From: Lentzea californiensis
Lineage (GTDB): Bacteria; Actinomycetota; Actinomycetes; Mycobacteriales; Pseudonocardiaceae
DNA: 64,000 nucleotides
Assembly: GCF_024648825.1 (NCBI RefSeq)
Contig: NZ_JANBBE010000002.1
Span: forward strand, 1-64,000
Reading direction: 5' to 3'
The notes under the pieces were generated by a model. The model did not search any database and had not been told where the DNA came from. It saw only the letters and a list, made by a program, of their open reading frames with translations. Positions 26,155-36,010 of this stretch are shown piece by piece. The first letter of the stretch is position 1; the number at the start of each line of letters is the position of its first letter. The position numbers and the translations under genes are program-made.

Positions 26155-26164
26155 TTAAGCTTGG

Positions 26165-26773
26165 GTGGTGACTGTCAAGCGGCTACGGGAACGGCAGGCG
26201 GAGGCCACGCGCGAGCACCTGGTCGCGGTCGCACGGGAGCTGTTCGTCGAGCAGGGCTTCGCGGCGACCGCGATCGACGAGATCGTGCAGCGGGCCGGTC
26301 TCGCGAAGGGCGCGCTGTACCACCACTTCAGCAGCAAGGATGTGCTTTTCAAGGCCGTCTACGAGGTCGTGCTGGACGAAACCGCCGAGGCCGTGATGGC
26401 GGCGGCGCTGGCGGAGAGTCATCCGTGGGACGCGGTGCGGGCGGGGCTGTCCGCGTTCCTCGACGCCTGCCTGCGGCCGGACTTCCGGCGGATCGTGATC
26501 ATCGACAGCGTGGCGGTGATGGCCGCGAACTCGTGGGAAGGCGGCCTGGAGGGCGTCGAGCTCCCGATGCTGCGCGTCGTGCTGACCCCTCTGGTGGCCA
26601 GCGGTGCCCTGCCGGGTGTCGAGGTCGATCCGTTGGCGCACGTCGCACTGGGTGGTCTTTACGGCTCGGCGCTGTACATCACCCGAGCCGCCGATCCGCA
26701 GGCCGCTCGCGCCGAGGCGGAAACGGTGCTCGACGTCGTCCTTCGCGGTGTGCGAGCAGTCGCCAGCGAGTAG
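26165..26773 (+). CDS. TetR-family transcriptional regulator
   Basis: 202 residues. N-terminal helix-turn-helix (EHLVAVARELFVEQGFAATAIDEIVQRAGLAKGALYHHFSSKDVLF) and a C-terminal ligand domain. GTG 26165 or 26168. It is divergent from the molybdoenzyme/DUF2867 operon across three tandem repeats, so it is probably the local repressor. Confidence 0.93.
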   Translation: MVTVKRLRERQAEATREHLVAVARELFVEQGFAATAIDEIVQRAGLAKGALYHHFSSKDVLFKAVYEVVLDETAEAVMAAALAESHPWDAVRAGLSAFLDACLRPDFRRIVIIDSVAVMAANSWEGGLEGVELPMLRVVLTPLVASGALPGVEVDPLAHVALGGLYGSALYITRAADPQAARAEAETVLDVVLRGVRAVASE

Positions 26774-27069
26774 TCGAACACCATCCCGGCGCACACCGCC
26801 TGCCGTCCCGCAGGGCACCCCCGGCGCAACCCGCGTCCCGCCAGTTCCCACGCAGTGGGCGCCCAACCCTCCGTTCACCCCCACGTCGAGGCCGGATTCG
26901 TCCCATACCGCAGGACGCGAACAGTGACCTGAGCCACCCGCTCGAAAGCTTCGCGAGTGCCCCTGTCTATGCTCGTTAACAGTCCGGACACATTGCGGTG
27001 CTCCGGTCGGCGCGGGCCAGCCGCCCCCGACCACGCCCGCGCCCCACGATCCGACCCTTCCTGGGAGCG
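26774..27069. other. Intergenic region before serA
   Basis: About 296 bp with no convincing gene. I see no strong hairpin or recognised riboswitch. The serA promoter is presumably in its 3' half (TATGCTCGTTAACAGT near 26970). Confidence 0.4.
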
Positions 27070-28665
27070 ATGTCCGTGAGCAACACGAGCCGACCTGTTG
27101 TCCTCATCGCCGAGAAGCTCGCGCCGTCCGTTCTGGACGCTCTCGGTGACGGCGTCGAAGTGCGCCACGTAGACGGCACCGACCGAGAAGCCCTCCTGAG
27201 CGCTGTCGCCGACGCGGACGCCCTGCTCGTGCGCTCCGCCACCCAGGTGAACGCCGAGGTCTTCGCGGCCACGCGCAAGCTGAAGGTCGTGGCCCGCGCG
27301 GGTGTGGGCCTGGACAACGTCGAGGTGCCGGCCGCCACGCAGAACGGCGTGATGGTCGTCAACGCGCCGACGTCCAACATCGTCAGTGCCGCCGAGCACG
27401 CCGTCGCGCTGCTGCTGAGCGTCGCGCGTCAGATCCCGGCCGCGCACGAGACGCTGCAGAACCACGAGTGGAAGCGCTCCAAGTTCAACGGCGTCGAGCT
27501 CAACGGCAAGACGGTCGGCGTGGTCGGCCTCGGCAAGATCGGCCAGCTGTTCGCGCAGCGCATCGCCGCGTTCGGTGTCGAGCTCATCGCCTACGACCCG
27601 TACGTGTCCGCGGCGCGCGCCGCCCAGCTCGGCATCGAGCTCGTCACCCTCGAAGAGCTGCTCGAGCGTGCCGACGCGATCTCCATCCACCTGCCGAAGA
27701 CGCCGGAGACCAAGGGTCTCATCGGCGCGGAGCAGCTGGCGAAGGCCAAGCGCGGCGTCATCATCGTCAACGCGGCCCGCGGTGGCCTCATCGACGAGGA
27801 GGCCCTCGCCGAGGCCGTCAAGGAAGGCCAGGTCGGCGGCGCCGGCATCGACGTCTTCTCCACCGAGCCCACGACCGAGAGCCCGCTGTTCAACGTCCCG
27901 GGCATCGTCGTCACCCCGCACCTCGGCGCGTCCACGGCCGAGGCGCAGGACCGCGCGGGCACCGACGTCGCGAAGAGCACCATCCTCGCGCTCGCCGGCG
28001 AGTTCGTGCCGGACGCCGTCAACGTCCAGGGCGGTGCGGTCGGCGAAGAGGTCCGCCCGTACCTGCCGTTGGTGCAGAAGCTCGGCACCGTCCTCAGTGC
28101 ACTGTCGCCCAAGGCCCCGACCAGCGTCACCGTCGAGGTCCGCGGCGAACTGTCCAATGAGGACGTCGCGATCCTGCCGCTCGCCGCGCTGCGCGGGGTG
28201 TTCTCCAAGGTCGTCGAGTCGCAGGTGACGTTCGTGAACGCGCCGAGCCTCGCCGCCGACCTGGGCGTGAGCGTCGAGCTCGTCAAGGAGACCGAGAGCC
28301 CGAACCACCGCAGCCTCGTCACGGTGAAGTCCGTGCACGCGGACGGCAGCACCTTCAGCGTCTCCGGCACCGTCAGCGGCATCGCGCAGGTCGAGAAGCT
28401 GGTGAACATCAACGGCCGCAACTTCGACCTGAGGGCCGAAGGCACCGTGCTGCTCCTGGAGTACCCGGACCGTCCGGGCGTCATGGGCACGGTCGGCACG
28501 CTGCTTGGCGAGGCCGGCGTGAACATCGAGGCCGCGCAGATCAGCCAGACCGGCGACGACGCGGTCATGGTGCTGCGCGTGGACCGCCCGGTCGACACCC
28601 AGGTGCTCGACCCGATCGGTGCCGCCGTCGGCGCGCGCACCGTTCGTTCCGTCGACTTCGGATAG
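27070..28665 (+). CDS. serA: D-3-phosphoglycerate dehydrogenase
   Basis: 531 residues, the long form with an intervening domain and a C-terminal ACT domain. First step of serine synthesis. NAD motif [17 protein letters not shown]; catalytic Arg (NAARGGLID), Glu ([10 protein letters not shown]) and His (TPHLGAST). The ACT domain ([33 protein letters not shown]) binds serine for feedback control. Start ATG 27070; GTG 27076 is an alternative. Confidence 0.97.
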   Translation: MSVSNTSRPVVLIAEKLAPSVLDALGDGVEVRHVDGTDREALLSAVADADALLVRSATQVNAEVFAATRKLKVVARAGVGLDNVEVPAATQNGVMVVNAPTSNIVSAAEHAVALLLSVARQIPAAHETLQNHEWKRSKFNGVELNGKTVGVVGLGKIGQLFAQRIAAFGVELIAYDPYVSAARAAQLGIELVTLEELLERADAISIHLPKTPETKGLIGAEQLAKAKRGVIIVNAARGGLIDEEALAEAVKEGQVGGAGIDVFSTEPTTESPLFNVPGIVVTPHLGASTAEAQDRAGTDVAKSTILALAGEFVPDAVNVQGGAVGEEVRPYLPLVQKLGTVLSALSPKAPTSVTVEVRGELSNEDVAILPLAALRGVFSKVVESQVTFVNAPSLAADLGVSVELVKETESPNHRSLVTVKSVHADGSTFSVSGTVSGIAQVEKLVNINGRNFDLRAEGTVLLLEYPDRPGVMGTVGTLLGEAGVNIEAAQISQTGDDAVMVLRVDRPVDTQVLDPIGAAVGARTVRSVDFG

Positions 28666-28676
28666 TCACGACAAAC

Positions 28677-28706
28677 CGGGAAGGGGACGGCAAAGTCCCC
28701 TTCCCG
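28677..28706 (+). terminator. Terminator after serA
   Basis: Perfect 12-bp stem CGGGAAGGGGAC / GTCCCCTTCCCG with a GGCAAA loop, 12 bases after the stop. Confidence 0.85.
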
Positions 28707-28888
28707 TGTCCATCGTCGTTCACAACGAAGTCGTAACAGGCAACTATCCGTAGACCACATTCATACTTTCGGGGCAGTCGCAGAGACACGATCAGCGATT
28801 AGCGTCCCCACGAGGTTGACCCGGTGCCGTAGAGGGCACGGCACTGTTTCTTCGGGTCGAAGGCACACACCTCGGTTGGGGCAATGTA

Positions 28889-31800
28889 GTGAAGAGACGA
28901 TCGAGTCTGGTGGTGTTCTCTGCCATCACCAGTTTGCTGATCGCACCCGCCACGGCACAGGCGCAGGGCGAACCGCTCGCGCAGCCGGTGAAGAGTGCGC
29001 AAGGGTTGGACGCGAAAGCGTTGCACCTCAAGGTTTCTCCCAGGCTCAACGCCACCGGCGCGGTCACCGCGTTCGTCGCGCTGGACCGCAAGCCGGCCGT
29101 CGACGCGTTCGACGAGAAGAAGAGCCAGGGCAAGGAAGTCGCGAAGCAGGCCGCCAAGCAGGCCAAGAGCGACGTGTCCGCCACCGCGGACCAGGTCGTC
29201 GGCCAGCTCAAGAGCGCTGACACGCGGACCTTGGAGCTCTACCGCACCTCCAACGGCGTCCCCGGCGTCGTCGTGAAGGCCGACGCGCAGAAGGTCCGCG
29301 AACTCGCGCAACGCGCGGACGTCCTCGCGGTCTACCCGGTCGTGCCGAAGAAGCGCCAGAACTCGAACGCCGTCCAGCTCACCAGGACGCTCAACGTCTG
29401 GCAGCAGTACGGCAAGCTCGGCGACGACATCCGCGTCGGCATCATCGACACCGGTGTCGACTACACGCACGCGAACTTCGGCGGGCCCGGCACGGTCGAG
29501 GCGTTCAAGGCCGTCGACCCGCGCGTGAAGGACCCGAACTTCCCGACCGCGAAGGTCGTCGGCGGTTACGACTTCGTCGGTGAGGACTACGACGGGGAGA
29601 GCACCGACCCGGCGATCAACACGCCGAAGCCGGACCCGAACCCCCTCGACTGCAACGGTCACGGCTCGCACGTCGCGGGCACGACGGCCGGCTTCGGCGA
29701 GAACGCCGACGGCAGCACGTTCAAGGGTGACTACACCTTGCTCGACGCGGCGAAGCTGAACGACATGAAGATCGGCCCCGGCACCGCGCCGAAGGCCCAG
29801 ATCTTCGCGCTGAAGGTCTTCGGCTGCGAGGGCTCGACCAACGTCACCTCGCAGGCGCTCGACTGGTCGCTCGACCCCGACGGCGACGGCGACTTCTCCG
29901 ACCACCTCGACGTGGTCAACCTGTCGCTCGGCTCCGACTACGGCGCCCCGGACGACCCCGACAGCCTCTTCGTGAAGAAGCTGTACAAGGCCGGCGTCAT
30001 GCCGGTCTTCTCCGCGGGCAACGGCGGCGACCTCTACGACGTCGGCGGTTCTCCGGGCAACACGCCCGAGGCGCTGACCGTCGCCTCCACGCGCGACTCG
30101 TATGTGCTGCGCGACGGCGCCGAGGTGAAGGGCCAGGGCCTCAAGCCCGGTCAGTACAGCCAGAACTTCGCCGGCTACCTCGGCTACGACAAGGAACTGC
30201 CGGTCGTGAAGCTGACCCAGGCCGGCAACCTCGACGGCTGCCAGCCGATCACGGACGCGGTCGCGGGCAAGTTCGTCTGGCTGGAGTGGGACGACAACGA
30301 CGCGACGCGCCGCTGCGGTTCCGGTGCCCGTGCCAACAACGTGCAGGCGGCGGGCGGCCTGGGTGTGCTGCTGTCGTCCACTTTGGAGAACTTCGCGGCC
30401 GGCATCGCGGGCAACGCGGCCATCCCGATGTTCCAGTTCACCGGCTCGGCCACCAACGCGGTGCGCCCGGCCCTGAACGCGGGCACGCTGGTCGTCCGCC
30501 TCGCGGGTGCCCTGCGCACCTCGACGGCGACGTACGACCAGTCCATTTCGGACACCCCGAGCGCGTTCACCAGCCGCGGCACCCGCGGCCAGTCCATCAA
30601 GCCGGACGTCGCGGCCCCCGGTGACACGATCTCGTCGGCCGCCGTCGGTTCCGGCGACGACCGCATGGTCATCTCCGGCACGTCGATGGCGTCCCCGCAC
30701 GTCGCCGGCATCGCCGCCCTGGTCCGCCAGGCGCACCCGGACTGGACGCTCGAGGAGGTCAAGGCCTCGATCATGAACACCGCCGGTGCGGACGTGAAGG
30801 AGAACGGCAAGACCTTCGCCCCCAACCGGGTCGGCACCGGCCGCGTGGACGGCAAGTCCGCGATCGACAACCAGGTCCTCGCCTACGTCGAGGATGACAA
30901 CGGTTACGTCAGCGCGAACTTCGGCGTCGTCGAGGTCGCCAAGGCCGTCTCGAAGTCCAAGACCATCAAGCTCGTCAACAAGTCGACGAAGCCCGTCGAG
31001 TACCAGGTCGGCTACACCGCGGCCACGACGATCCCCGGCGTGAGCTACGTGCTCTCGCAGGACAAGGTGAAGCTGAGCCCGCGCGGCGTCGCGAAGGTCA
31101 AGGTCACCCTGAAGATCGACGACCCCAAGGCGCTGCGCAAGACGGTCGACTCAACGGTCGAGGCCAACCAGCTCGACACGCCGCGCCAGTTCCTCGCGGA
31201 CGCCTCCGGCCGCGTGACCTTCACGCCGGTCTCCGGCGCCACGGTGCCGCTGCGCCTGTCGGTCTACTCGGCGCCGAAGCCGGTCGCGGACGTCAAGACC
31301 CAGTCCAGCCTCAAGTTCCGCGGCAACGACAAGCAGGCCGTGCTGAACGTGTCCGGCAAGGGCATCGACCAGGGCACCGGCTCGCAGGCCTACCGCTCGC
31401 TGATCAGCGTCCTCGAGCTGCAGGCCCAGTCGCCGAAGCTGCGTGACTGCAAGCGCAACGTCACCGAGAACTGCGCGCTCAACGAGACCGCCAAGGGCGG
31501 CGACCTCCGCTACGTCGGCGCGGCGTCCACGGCCCCGCTGGCCAAGGCGCAGGGCAAGCCCGAGGAGGCGCTGCTCGCGTTCGGTGTCGCGACCTGGGGC
31601 AACTGGTACAACCTGGGCAAGAACACCGTCCCGTTCGTCGACATCGACACCAACGGTGACGGCACGGCGGACTTCGAGGTGTTCGCGACCCGCCTGACCG
31701 ACACCGACCTGCTGGTCGCGTCCACCGTGGACCTGAAGACGGGCGAGACCGTCGACATCCAGGGCGTGAACGGCCTGTTCGGCGACGTCGACGCGAACGT

Positions 31801-32179
31801 CCAGGACACCAACGTCGTCGTCCTGCCGGTGCTGCTGAGCGCACTGGGCATCGACGCGTCGAAGGACACGGCCCGCATCTCGTACGTCGTGGGCACCGGC
31901 GGCTACTACCCGGCGCCGGGCAACGCGAACAAGCTGATCGACGTGATCGACCGCAACCTGTCCTTCGACCCGCTCAAGCCCGGTCTGTGGGCACAGGGCG
32001 GCGGCGACGCGGCGCTCTCGTACCTCGCGAAGCCGGGCACCGCGCTCGTCGTCAACAAGAACGAGGCCTCGCTGAAGGCCGACAAGTCCGACGGCCTGCT
32101 GGTGCTCAACCACCACAACGCCAACAGCGACCGCGCGTCGGTCGTCCTGGTGAAGTCGGGCGGACGCGGCGCCTACTAG
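28889..32179 (+). CDS. Secreted subtilisin-like (S8) serine protease with PA domain
   Basis: 1096 residues from GTG 28889. Signal peptide (KRRSSLVVFSAITSLLIAPATAQAQG), an I9-type inhibitory propeptide, then the S8 domain with Asp187 (IIDTGVDYTHANFGG), His258 (NGHGSHVAGT) and Ser599 (GTSMASPHVAGIAALV). The long His-to-Ser gap is explained by a protease-associated (PA) insertion (LDGCQPITDAVAGKFVWLEW to AIPMFQF). About 450 C-terminal residues form Fn3-like and other beta domains. It probably degrades extracellular protein. It interrupts the serA-leuB neighbourhood conserved in mycobacteria. Confidence 0.93.
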   Translation: MKRRSSLVVFSAITSLLIAPATAQAQGEPLAQPVKSAQGLDAKALHLKVSPRLNATGAVTAFVALDRKPAVDAFDEKKSQGKEVAKQAAKQAKSDVSATADQVVGQLKSADTRTLELYRTSNGVPGVVVKADAQKVRELAQRADVLAVYPVVPKKRQNSNAVQLTRTLNVWQQYGKLGDDIRVGIIDTGVDYTHANFGGPGTVEAFKAVDPRVKDPNFPTAKVVGGYDFVGEDYDGESTDPAINTPKPDPNPLDCNGHGSHVAGTTAGFGENADGSTFKGDYTLLDAAKLNDMKIGPGTAPKAQIFALKVFGCEGSTNVTSQALDWSLDPDGDGDFSDHLDVVNLSLGSDYGAPDDPDSLFVKKLYKAGVMPVFSAGNGGDLYDVGGSPGNTPEALTVASTRDSYVLRDGAEVKGQGLKPGQYSQNFAGYLGYDKELPVVKLTQAGNLDGCQPITDAVAGKFVWLEWDDNDATRRCGSGARANNVQAAGGLGVLLSSTLENFAAGIAGNAAIPMFQFTGSATNAVRPALNAGTLVVRLAGALRTSTATYDQSISDTPSAFTSRGTRGQSIKPDVAAPGDTISSAAVGSGDDRMVISGTSMASPHVAGIAALVRQAHPDWTLEEVKASIMNTAGADVKENGKTFAPNRVGTGRVDGKSAIDNQVLAYVEDDNGYVSANFGVVEVAKAVSKSKTIKLVNKSTKPVEYQVGYTAATTIPGVSYVLSQDKVKLSPRGVAKVKVTLKIDDPKALRKTVDSTVEANQLDTPRQFLADASGRVTFTPVSGATVPLRLSVYSAPKPVADVKTQSSLKFRGNDKQAVLNVSGKGIDQGTGSQAYRSLISVLELQAQSPKLRDCKRNVTENCALNETAKGGDLRYVGAASTAPLAKAQGKPEEALLAFGVATWGNWYNLGKNTVPFVDIDTNGDGTADFEVFATRLTDTDLLVASTVDLKTGETVDIQGVNGLFGDVDANVQDTNVVVLPVLLSALGIDASKDTARISYVVGTGGYYPAPGNANKLIDVIDRNLSFDPLKPGLWAQGGGDAALSYLAKPGTALVVNKNEASLKADKSDGLLVLNHHNANSDRASVVLVKSGGRGAY

Positions 32180-32199
32180 CCGCTAGATCGGATGTTTCA

Positions 32200-32237
32200 C
32201 GGGAGGCCCGGTTCTTCGTTTGGAACCGGGCCTCCCG
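32200..32237 (+). terminator. Terminator after the subtilase
   Basis: Perfect 15-bp stem, CGGGAGGCCCGGTTC (32200-32214) with 32223-32237, and an eight-base loop. Confidence 0.85.
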
Positions 32238-32355
32238 GCTCGTCACGGCCCGGAACTGCCTGCCGTCACCCCTTGACGCGACCCCGTTCCTGCGGTCGAG
32301 TGACACTCGAAAGTTGGATATGGGCCGTGTGGGTGTCCCGCAGTACGGGAGATAA

Positions 32356-32462
32356 CACCCCGATGGGGTGTCCGGCATGCGGCGAGCACCCGCGATGCCG
32401 GTAGCCTTTCGCGAAGGAAAGTAGTCCCACCAATTGGGGACTGACACCTGGGAGGTGTGTGG
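32356..32462 (+). promoter_or_regulatory. Structured leader upstream of leuB
   Basis: Several hairpins are packed before the leuB start: ACACCCC-GAT-GGGGTGT (about 32356-32372), CCGGCAT...GATGCCGG (about 32373-32403), AGTCCC-ACCAATTG-GGGACT (about 32424-32443) and ACACCT-GGG-AGGTGT just before the ATG. The last would mask the ribosome-binding site. I recognise no known riboswitch, and there is no Leu-rich leader peptide. Confidence 0.4.
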
Positions 32463-33500
32463 ATGCGGCTCGCAGTGATCCCAGGAGACGGGATCGGGCC
32501 CGAGGTCATCGCTGAGGCCCTGAAGGTCCTCAACGAGGTCGTTCCGGCGGCCGAGATCACTCGCTACGACCTCGGCGCGGCGCGCTGGCACGCCACGGGA
32601 GAGTTGTTGCCCGAGTCGGTGCTGGGGGAGCTTCGCCAGCACGACGCGATCCTGCTCGGCGCGGTCGGCGACCCGTCGGTGCCGAGCGGAATTCTGGAGC
32701 GGGGCCTGCTTCTGAGGCTGCGCTTCGAACTCGACCACCACGTGAACCTCCGCCCGGCTCGTCTCTACCCCGGTGTCCGCAGCCCGCTCGCGGACCCGCC
32801 GGAGATCGACATGGTGGTGGTGCGCGAGGGCACCGAGGGCCCGTACGCGGGCAACGGCGGCCTGCTCCGCAAGGACACGCCGCACGAGATCGCCACCGAG
32901 GTCTCGATCAACACCTCGTTCGGCGTCGAGCGCGTGGTCCGGGACGCCTTCGCGCGTGCGTCGAACCGTCCGCGCCGGCACCTGACCTTGGTGCACAAGA
33001 CGAACGTCCTCACGCACGCCGGCTCGTTGTGGTCGCGCGTCGTCGAGGAGGTGTCGCTGCAGCACCCGGACGTCACCGTGGCTTACCAGCACGTGGACGC
33101 GGCGACCATTCACATGGTCACCGACCCGGCCCGCTACGACGTGATCGTCACCGACAACCTGTTCGGCGACATCCTGACCGACCTCGCCGCCGCCGTCACG
33201 GGTGGCATCGGCCTGGCCGCGTCGGGGAACATGGACGCGACTCGTCGCAACCCGTCGATGTTCGAGCCGGTCCACGGTTCGGCACCGGACATCGCGGGCC
33301 AGGGCATCGCCGACCCGACGGCCGCCGTGCTGTCGGTCGCGCTGCTGCTCGACCACCTCGGCGAGCGCGAGTCGGCACGCAGGATCGAGGCCTCCGTGGC
33401 GTTCGACCTCGCCACGCGTGACCACCAGTCGCCGGGCCAGACCTACGCGATCGGTGACAGGCTCGCGGCTCTCGTGTCGTCGAACGTGCGCACGGGCTGA
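32463..33500 (+). CDS. leuB: 3-isopropylmalate dehydrogenase
   Basis: 345 residues, the shorter actinobacterial form. Oxidatively decarboxylates 3-isopropylmalate in leucine synthesis; with citramalate synthase upstream it can also act on the isoleucine branch. Motifs: [13 protein letters not shown], the substrate Arg/Tyr segment [32 protein letters not shown] and the NAD/metal region [27 protein letters not shown] 32463 chosen; GTG 32457 is in frame. Confidence 0.95.
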   Translation: MRLAVIPGDGIGPEVIAEALKVLNEVVPAAEITRYDLGAARWHATGELLPESVLGELRQHDAILLGAVGDPSVPSGILERGLLLRLRFELDHHVNLRPARLYPGVRSPLADPPEIDMVVVREGTEGPYAGNGGLLRKDTPHEIATEVSINTSFGVERVVRDAFARASNRPRRHLTLVHKTNVLTHAGSLWSRVVEEVSLQHPDVTVAYQHVDAATIHMVTDPARYDVIVTDNLFGDILTDLAAAVTGGIGLAASGNMDATRRNPSMFEPVHGSAPDIAGQGIADPTAAVLSVALLLDHLGERESARRIEASVAFDLATRDHQSPGQTYAIGDRLAALVSSNVRTG

Positions 33501-33515
33501 TCACTCTCGCTTGGC

Positions 33516-33568
33516 CGCACGCGGGGACCTTTCGTACTGCATGTCGGTACGAAAGGTCCCCGCGTGCG
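33516..33568. terminator. 22-bp perfect hairpin between leuB and the YciI gene
   Basis: Arms 33516-33537 and 33547-33568 are exact complements around a nine-base loop, between two convergent genes, so it is probably a bidirectional terminator. The arm CGCACGCGGGGACCTTTCGT is nearly the same as the hairpin inside the element at 1188-1238. Confidence 0.75.
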
Positions 33569-33570
33569 TT

Positions 33571-33990
33571 TCAGAGCTGGCCGTGGGCCTCACGCCACGC
33601 GCGCTCCTTCTGGATCCACTCGTTGTCCTGCGGGAACTCGTCGATGGACGGCACCCGGCGGATCTCGGTCTTGAACCCGGGGCCCGTCATCGGCAGGCGC
33701 TTGGCCCACTCGACCGCCTCTTCCTTCGAGGAGACGTTGAGCAGGTAGAAGCCGTTGAACAGCTCCTTGGTCTCGCCGTACGGGCCGTCCGTGACGACCG
33801 GGGGTTCGGCGGAGTAGTCGACGACGATGCCTTCGGACGCCTCGGAAAGGCCCTCCGCGGCCAGCAGGACACCGGCGCGGATCAGCTCCTCGTTGAACGC
33901 GCCGATCGTCTCCAGCATCTTGTCGAAGTCGAGCTCGCCCATGTTCGCGTAGCCCTCGTCGGTGGCGCGCATGATCAACATGTACTTCAC
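33571..33990 (-). CDS. YciI/DGPF-family protein
   Basis: 139 residues. YCII-related fold: start KYMLIMRATDEGYANMG, conserved DGPYGETKELFNGFYLL and a C-terminal IRRVPSIDEFP. In actinobacteria these proteins are often encoded beside ECF sigma factors, but none is here. Activity unknown. Confidence 0.88.
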   Translation of the reverse strand: MKYMLIMRATDEGYANMGELDFDKMLETIGAFNEELIRAGVLLAAEGLSEASEGIVVDYSAEPPVVTDGPYGETKELFNGFYLLNVSSKEEAVEWAKRLPMTGPGFKTEIRRVPSIDEFPQDNEWIQKERAWREAHGQL

Positions 33991-34094
33991 GGTGTGTCTC
34001 CCTGCTCGGTGTCTTCCTCGCTGACGTCCACAGGTCGAACAGGCGCGGGCTGGATCGACATCACACCCCCAGAATTTCCGAACTTCCTGTTTTC

Positions 34095-34215
34095 GCAGGT
34101 AGGGTCACCTCAGTCGTGCGTGGGGGAAGTCCGGTCGAAGTCCGGCGCTGACCCGCAACGGTAGGCCTCCTCGTGAGGACGAGCCCGAACACCCGCACAC
34201 GGCCGGCCTGTGTTT
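34095..34215 (+). promoter_or_regulatory. Cobalamin (B12) riboswitch
   Basis: Contains the conserved core GGGAAGTCCGGTCGAAGTCC, then GGCGCTGACCCGCAACGGT and a downstream CCTCCTCGTGAGGACGAG hairpin arm, matching the B12-box pattern. It directly precedes an ABC uptake operon, so uptake should be switched off when adenosylcobalamin is plentiful. Outer boundaries are approximate. Confidence 0.92.
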
Positions 34216-34247
34216 CCGATTCCGCCGTGGACTGCGGGAAGGACCAA

Positions 34248-35270
34248 GTGATCTCCAAGATCGGCGCGCTCGTCGGCGTGCTCGTCGTCAGCATCGTGGC
34301 GGGCGTCGCGCTCGGCCCCGTCTCCGTTCCGTTCGGCGTCACCGCCGACCTGCTCTGGGAGGCGTTCACCGGCGGCACGATCCCGGCGGGTCTCGCCGGG
34401 CAGTACCACATCGTCTGGGACATCCGCCTTCCCCGCGTCCTGCTGGCCGCCGTCGTGGGCGCGGGCCTGAGCACCGTCGGTGTGGCGATCCAGGCGATGG
34501 TCCGCAACGCGCTGGCGGACCCGTACGTGCTCGGCATCTCTTCGGGTGCGAGCGTGGGCGCGACGGCCGTGGCGACGCTCGGGGTGCTCTCCGGTCTCGG
34601 CGTCTACGCGCTGTCCGTGGGGGCGTTCCTGACCGGCCTCGGCGCCACCGCACTGGTCTACATCACCGCGCGCACGAGCCGAGGGCTCACACCGTTGCGG
34701 CTGGTGCTGACCGGAACCGCGCTGGCGTACGGGTTCTCCGCCGTGGCGATGCTGCTGGTGTTCCAGGCGCCGCGTGGTGAGGCGGCGCGGGCCGCCATGT
34801 TCTGGTTGCTCGGCAGCCTCGGCGGCGCGAACTGGCAGTCGCTGCCCGTCGCCGCCGTGATGACCGCGGCGGGCATCGTCTACCTGGCGACCAAGGCGCG
34901 GCAGCTCAACGCGATGGCGATGGGCGACGAGACCGCGACCACGCTCGGCGTGGCCGTGAACCGGTTCCGCACGCACCTGTTCATCGTCACCGCGGCCATG
35001 ACCGGCGTGCTGGTGGCGGTCAGCGGCGCCGTCGGGTTCGTCGGGCTGATGCTGCCGCACCTGACGCGCATGGTCGTGGGCGCCGACCACCGCAAGGTGC
35101 TCGCCCTCGCACCGCTGGCCGGGGCCTCGTTCCTGGTGTGGGTCGACGTGGCCGCGCGGATGCTCGCGGCGCCGGAGGAACTGCCGCTCGGCGTCATCAC
35201 CGCCGCGCTCGGCGTGCCGTGCTTCATCTTCCTGATGCGCCGCAGGTCCTACGTCTTCGGAGGCAGCTGA
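34248..35270 (+). CDS. Cobalamin-type ABC transporter permease (FecCD/BtuC family)
   Basis: 340 residues from GTG 34248 (GGGAAGGACC upstream); upstream in-frame codons belong to the riboswitch. FecCD-family polytopic permease with about nine to ten helices: WDIRLPRVLLAAVVGAGLSTVGVAIQAMVRNALADPYVLGISSGAS, and GAVGFVGLMLPHLTRMVVGADHR, the ATPase-coupling EAA-like loop. The B12 riboswitch argues for cobalamin or cobinamide as substrate rather than siderophore. The stop overlaps the ATPase start. Confidence 0.9.
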   Translation: MISKIGALVGVLVVSIVAGVALGPVSVPFGVTADLLWEAFTGGTIPAGLAGQYHIVWDIRLPRVLLAAVVGAGLSTVGVAIQAMVRNALADPYVLGISSGASVGATAVATLGVLSGLGVYALSVGAFLTGLGATALVYITARTSRGLTPLRLVLTGTALAYGFSAVAMLLVFQAPRGEAARAAMFWLLGSLGGANWQSLPVAAVMTAAGIVYLATKARQLNAMAMGDETATTLGVAVNRFRTHLFIVTAAMTGVLVAVSGAVGFVGLMLPHLTRMVVGADHRKVLALAPLAGASFLVWVDVAARMLAAPEELPLGVITAALGVPCFIFLMRRRSYVFGGS

Positions 35271-36010
35271 TGCGGGTCGAGCTCACCGGCGTCACCGTCC
35301 GGAACATCGTCTCCGACATCACGTTGCACGCCTCGGCCGAGGTCGTCGGCATCGTCGGCCCCAACGGCAGTGGCAAGTCCACGACGTTGCGCTGCGTGTA
35401 CCGGGCGCTGAAGCCGGACGCGGGCACCGTCGTGCTCGACGGTGAGAACGTCCACAAGCGACACTTCGTTGCCCGCCACCTCGCCGCTCTGACCCAGGAG
35501 TCGCAGGTCGAGTTCGACTTCACGGTCGCCGAGGTCGTGGAGATGGGCCGCCTGCCGCACGACCGCGATCCGGTCCGTGACGCGCGGGTGGTGTCCGACG
35601 CGCTGGCCACGGTGGACGTGTCGCACCTCGCCTCGCGCAGCTTCCTCAGCCTCTCCGGCGGCGAGCGCCAGCGCGTGCTCATCGCCCGCGCGATCGCCCA
35701 GGAACCGCACGTGCTCGTGCTGGACGAGCCGACGAACCACCTCGACATCCGCCACCAGCTGGACGTACTCGGGCTCGCGCGCGGACTGGGCATCACCGTG
35801 CTCACCGTCCTGCACGACCTGAACCTCGCCGCGTCCTACTGCGACCGCCTGTACGTCCTGGACGAGGGCCGCGTGGTCGCGTCCGGCACACCGGCCGAAG
35901 TCCTGGTCCCCGAGCTGATAGCCAAGGTTTTCCACGTCACCGCGCACGTGGTCGCTCACCCCACAACGGGAGTGCCACAGCTCCTGTTCGACCAGGAGGT
36001 CACCCCTTGA
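35270..36010 (+). CDS. Cobalamin-type ABC transporter ATP-binding protein
   Basis: 246 residues. Walker A GPNGSGKST, Q-loop TQESQVEFDF, signature LSGGERQRVLIARAIAQ, Walker B VLVLDEPTNHLDI and the H-loop His in LTVLHDLNLA. FecE/BtuD type, energising the adjacent permease. ATG 35270 overlaps the permease stop; the end overlaps the binding-protein start (TTGA). Confidence 0.93.
   Translation: MRVELTGVTVRNIVSDITLHASAEVVGIVGPNGSGKSTTLRCVYRALKPDAGTVVLDGENVHKRHFVARHLAALTQESQVEFDFTVAEVVEMGRLPHDRDPVRDARVVSDALATVDVSHLASRSFLSLSGGERQRVLIARAIAQEPHVLVLDEPTNHLDIRHQLDVLGLARGLGITVLTVLHDLNLAASYCDRLYVLDEGRVVASGTPAEVLVPELIAKVFHVTAHVVAHPTTGVPQLLFDQEVTP

Noticed and set aside
32320..32355. Short ORF MGRVGVPQYGR upstream of leuB as a leader peptide
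   Set aside because: No Leu codons and no adjoining terminator with a T run, so it does not look like an attenuation leader.
34173..34247. Earlier start of the ABC permease
   Set aside because: These codons are the B12 riboswitch; the conserved protein begins at about 34248.
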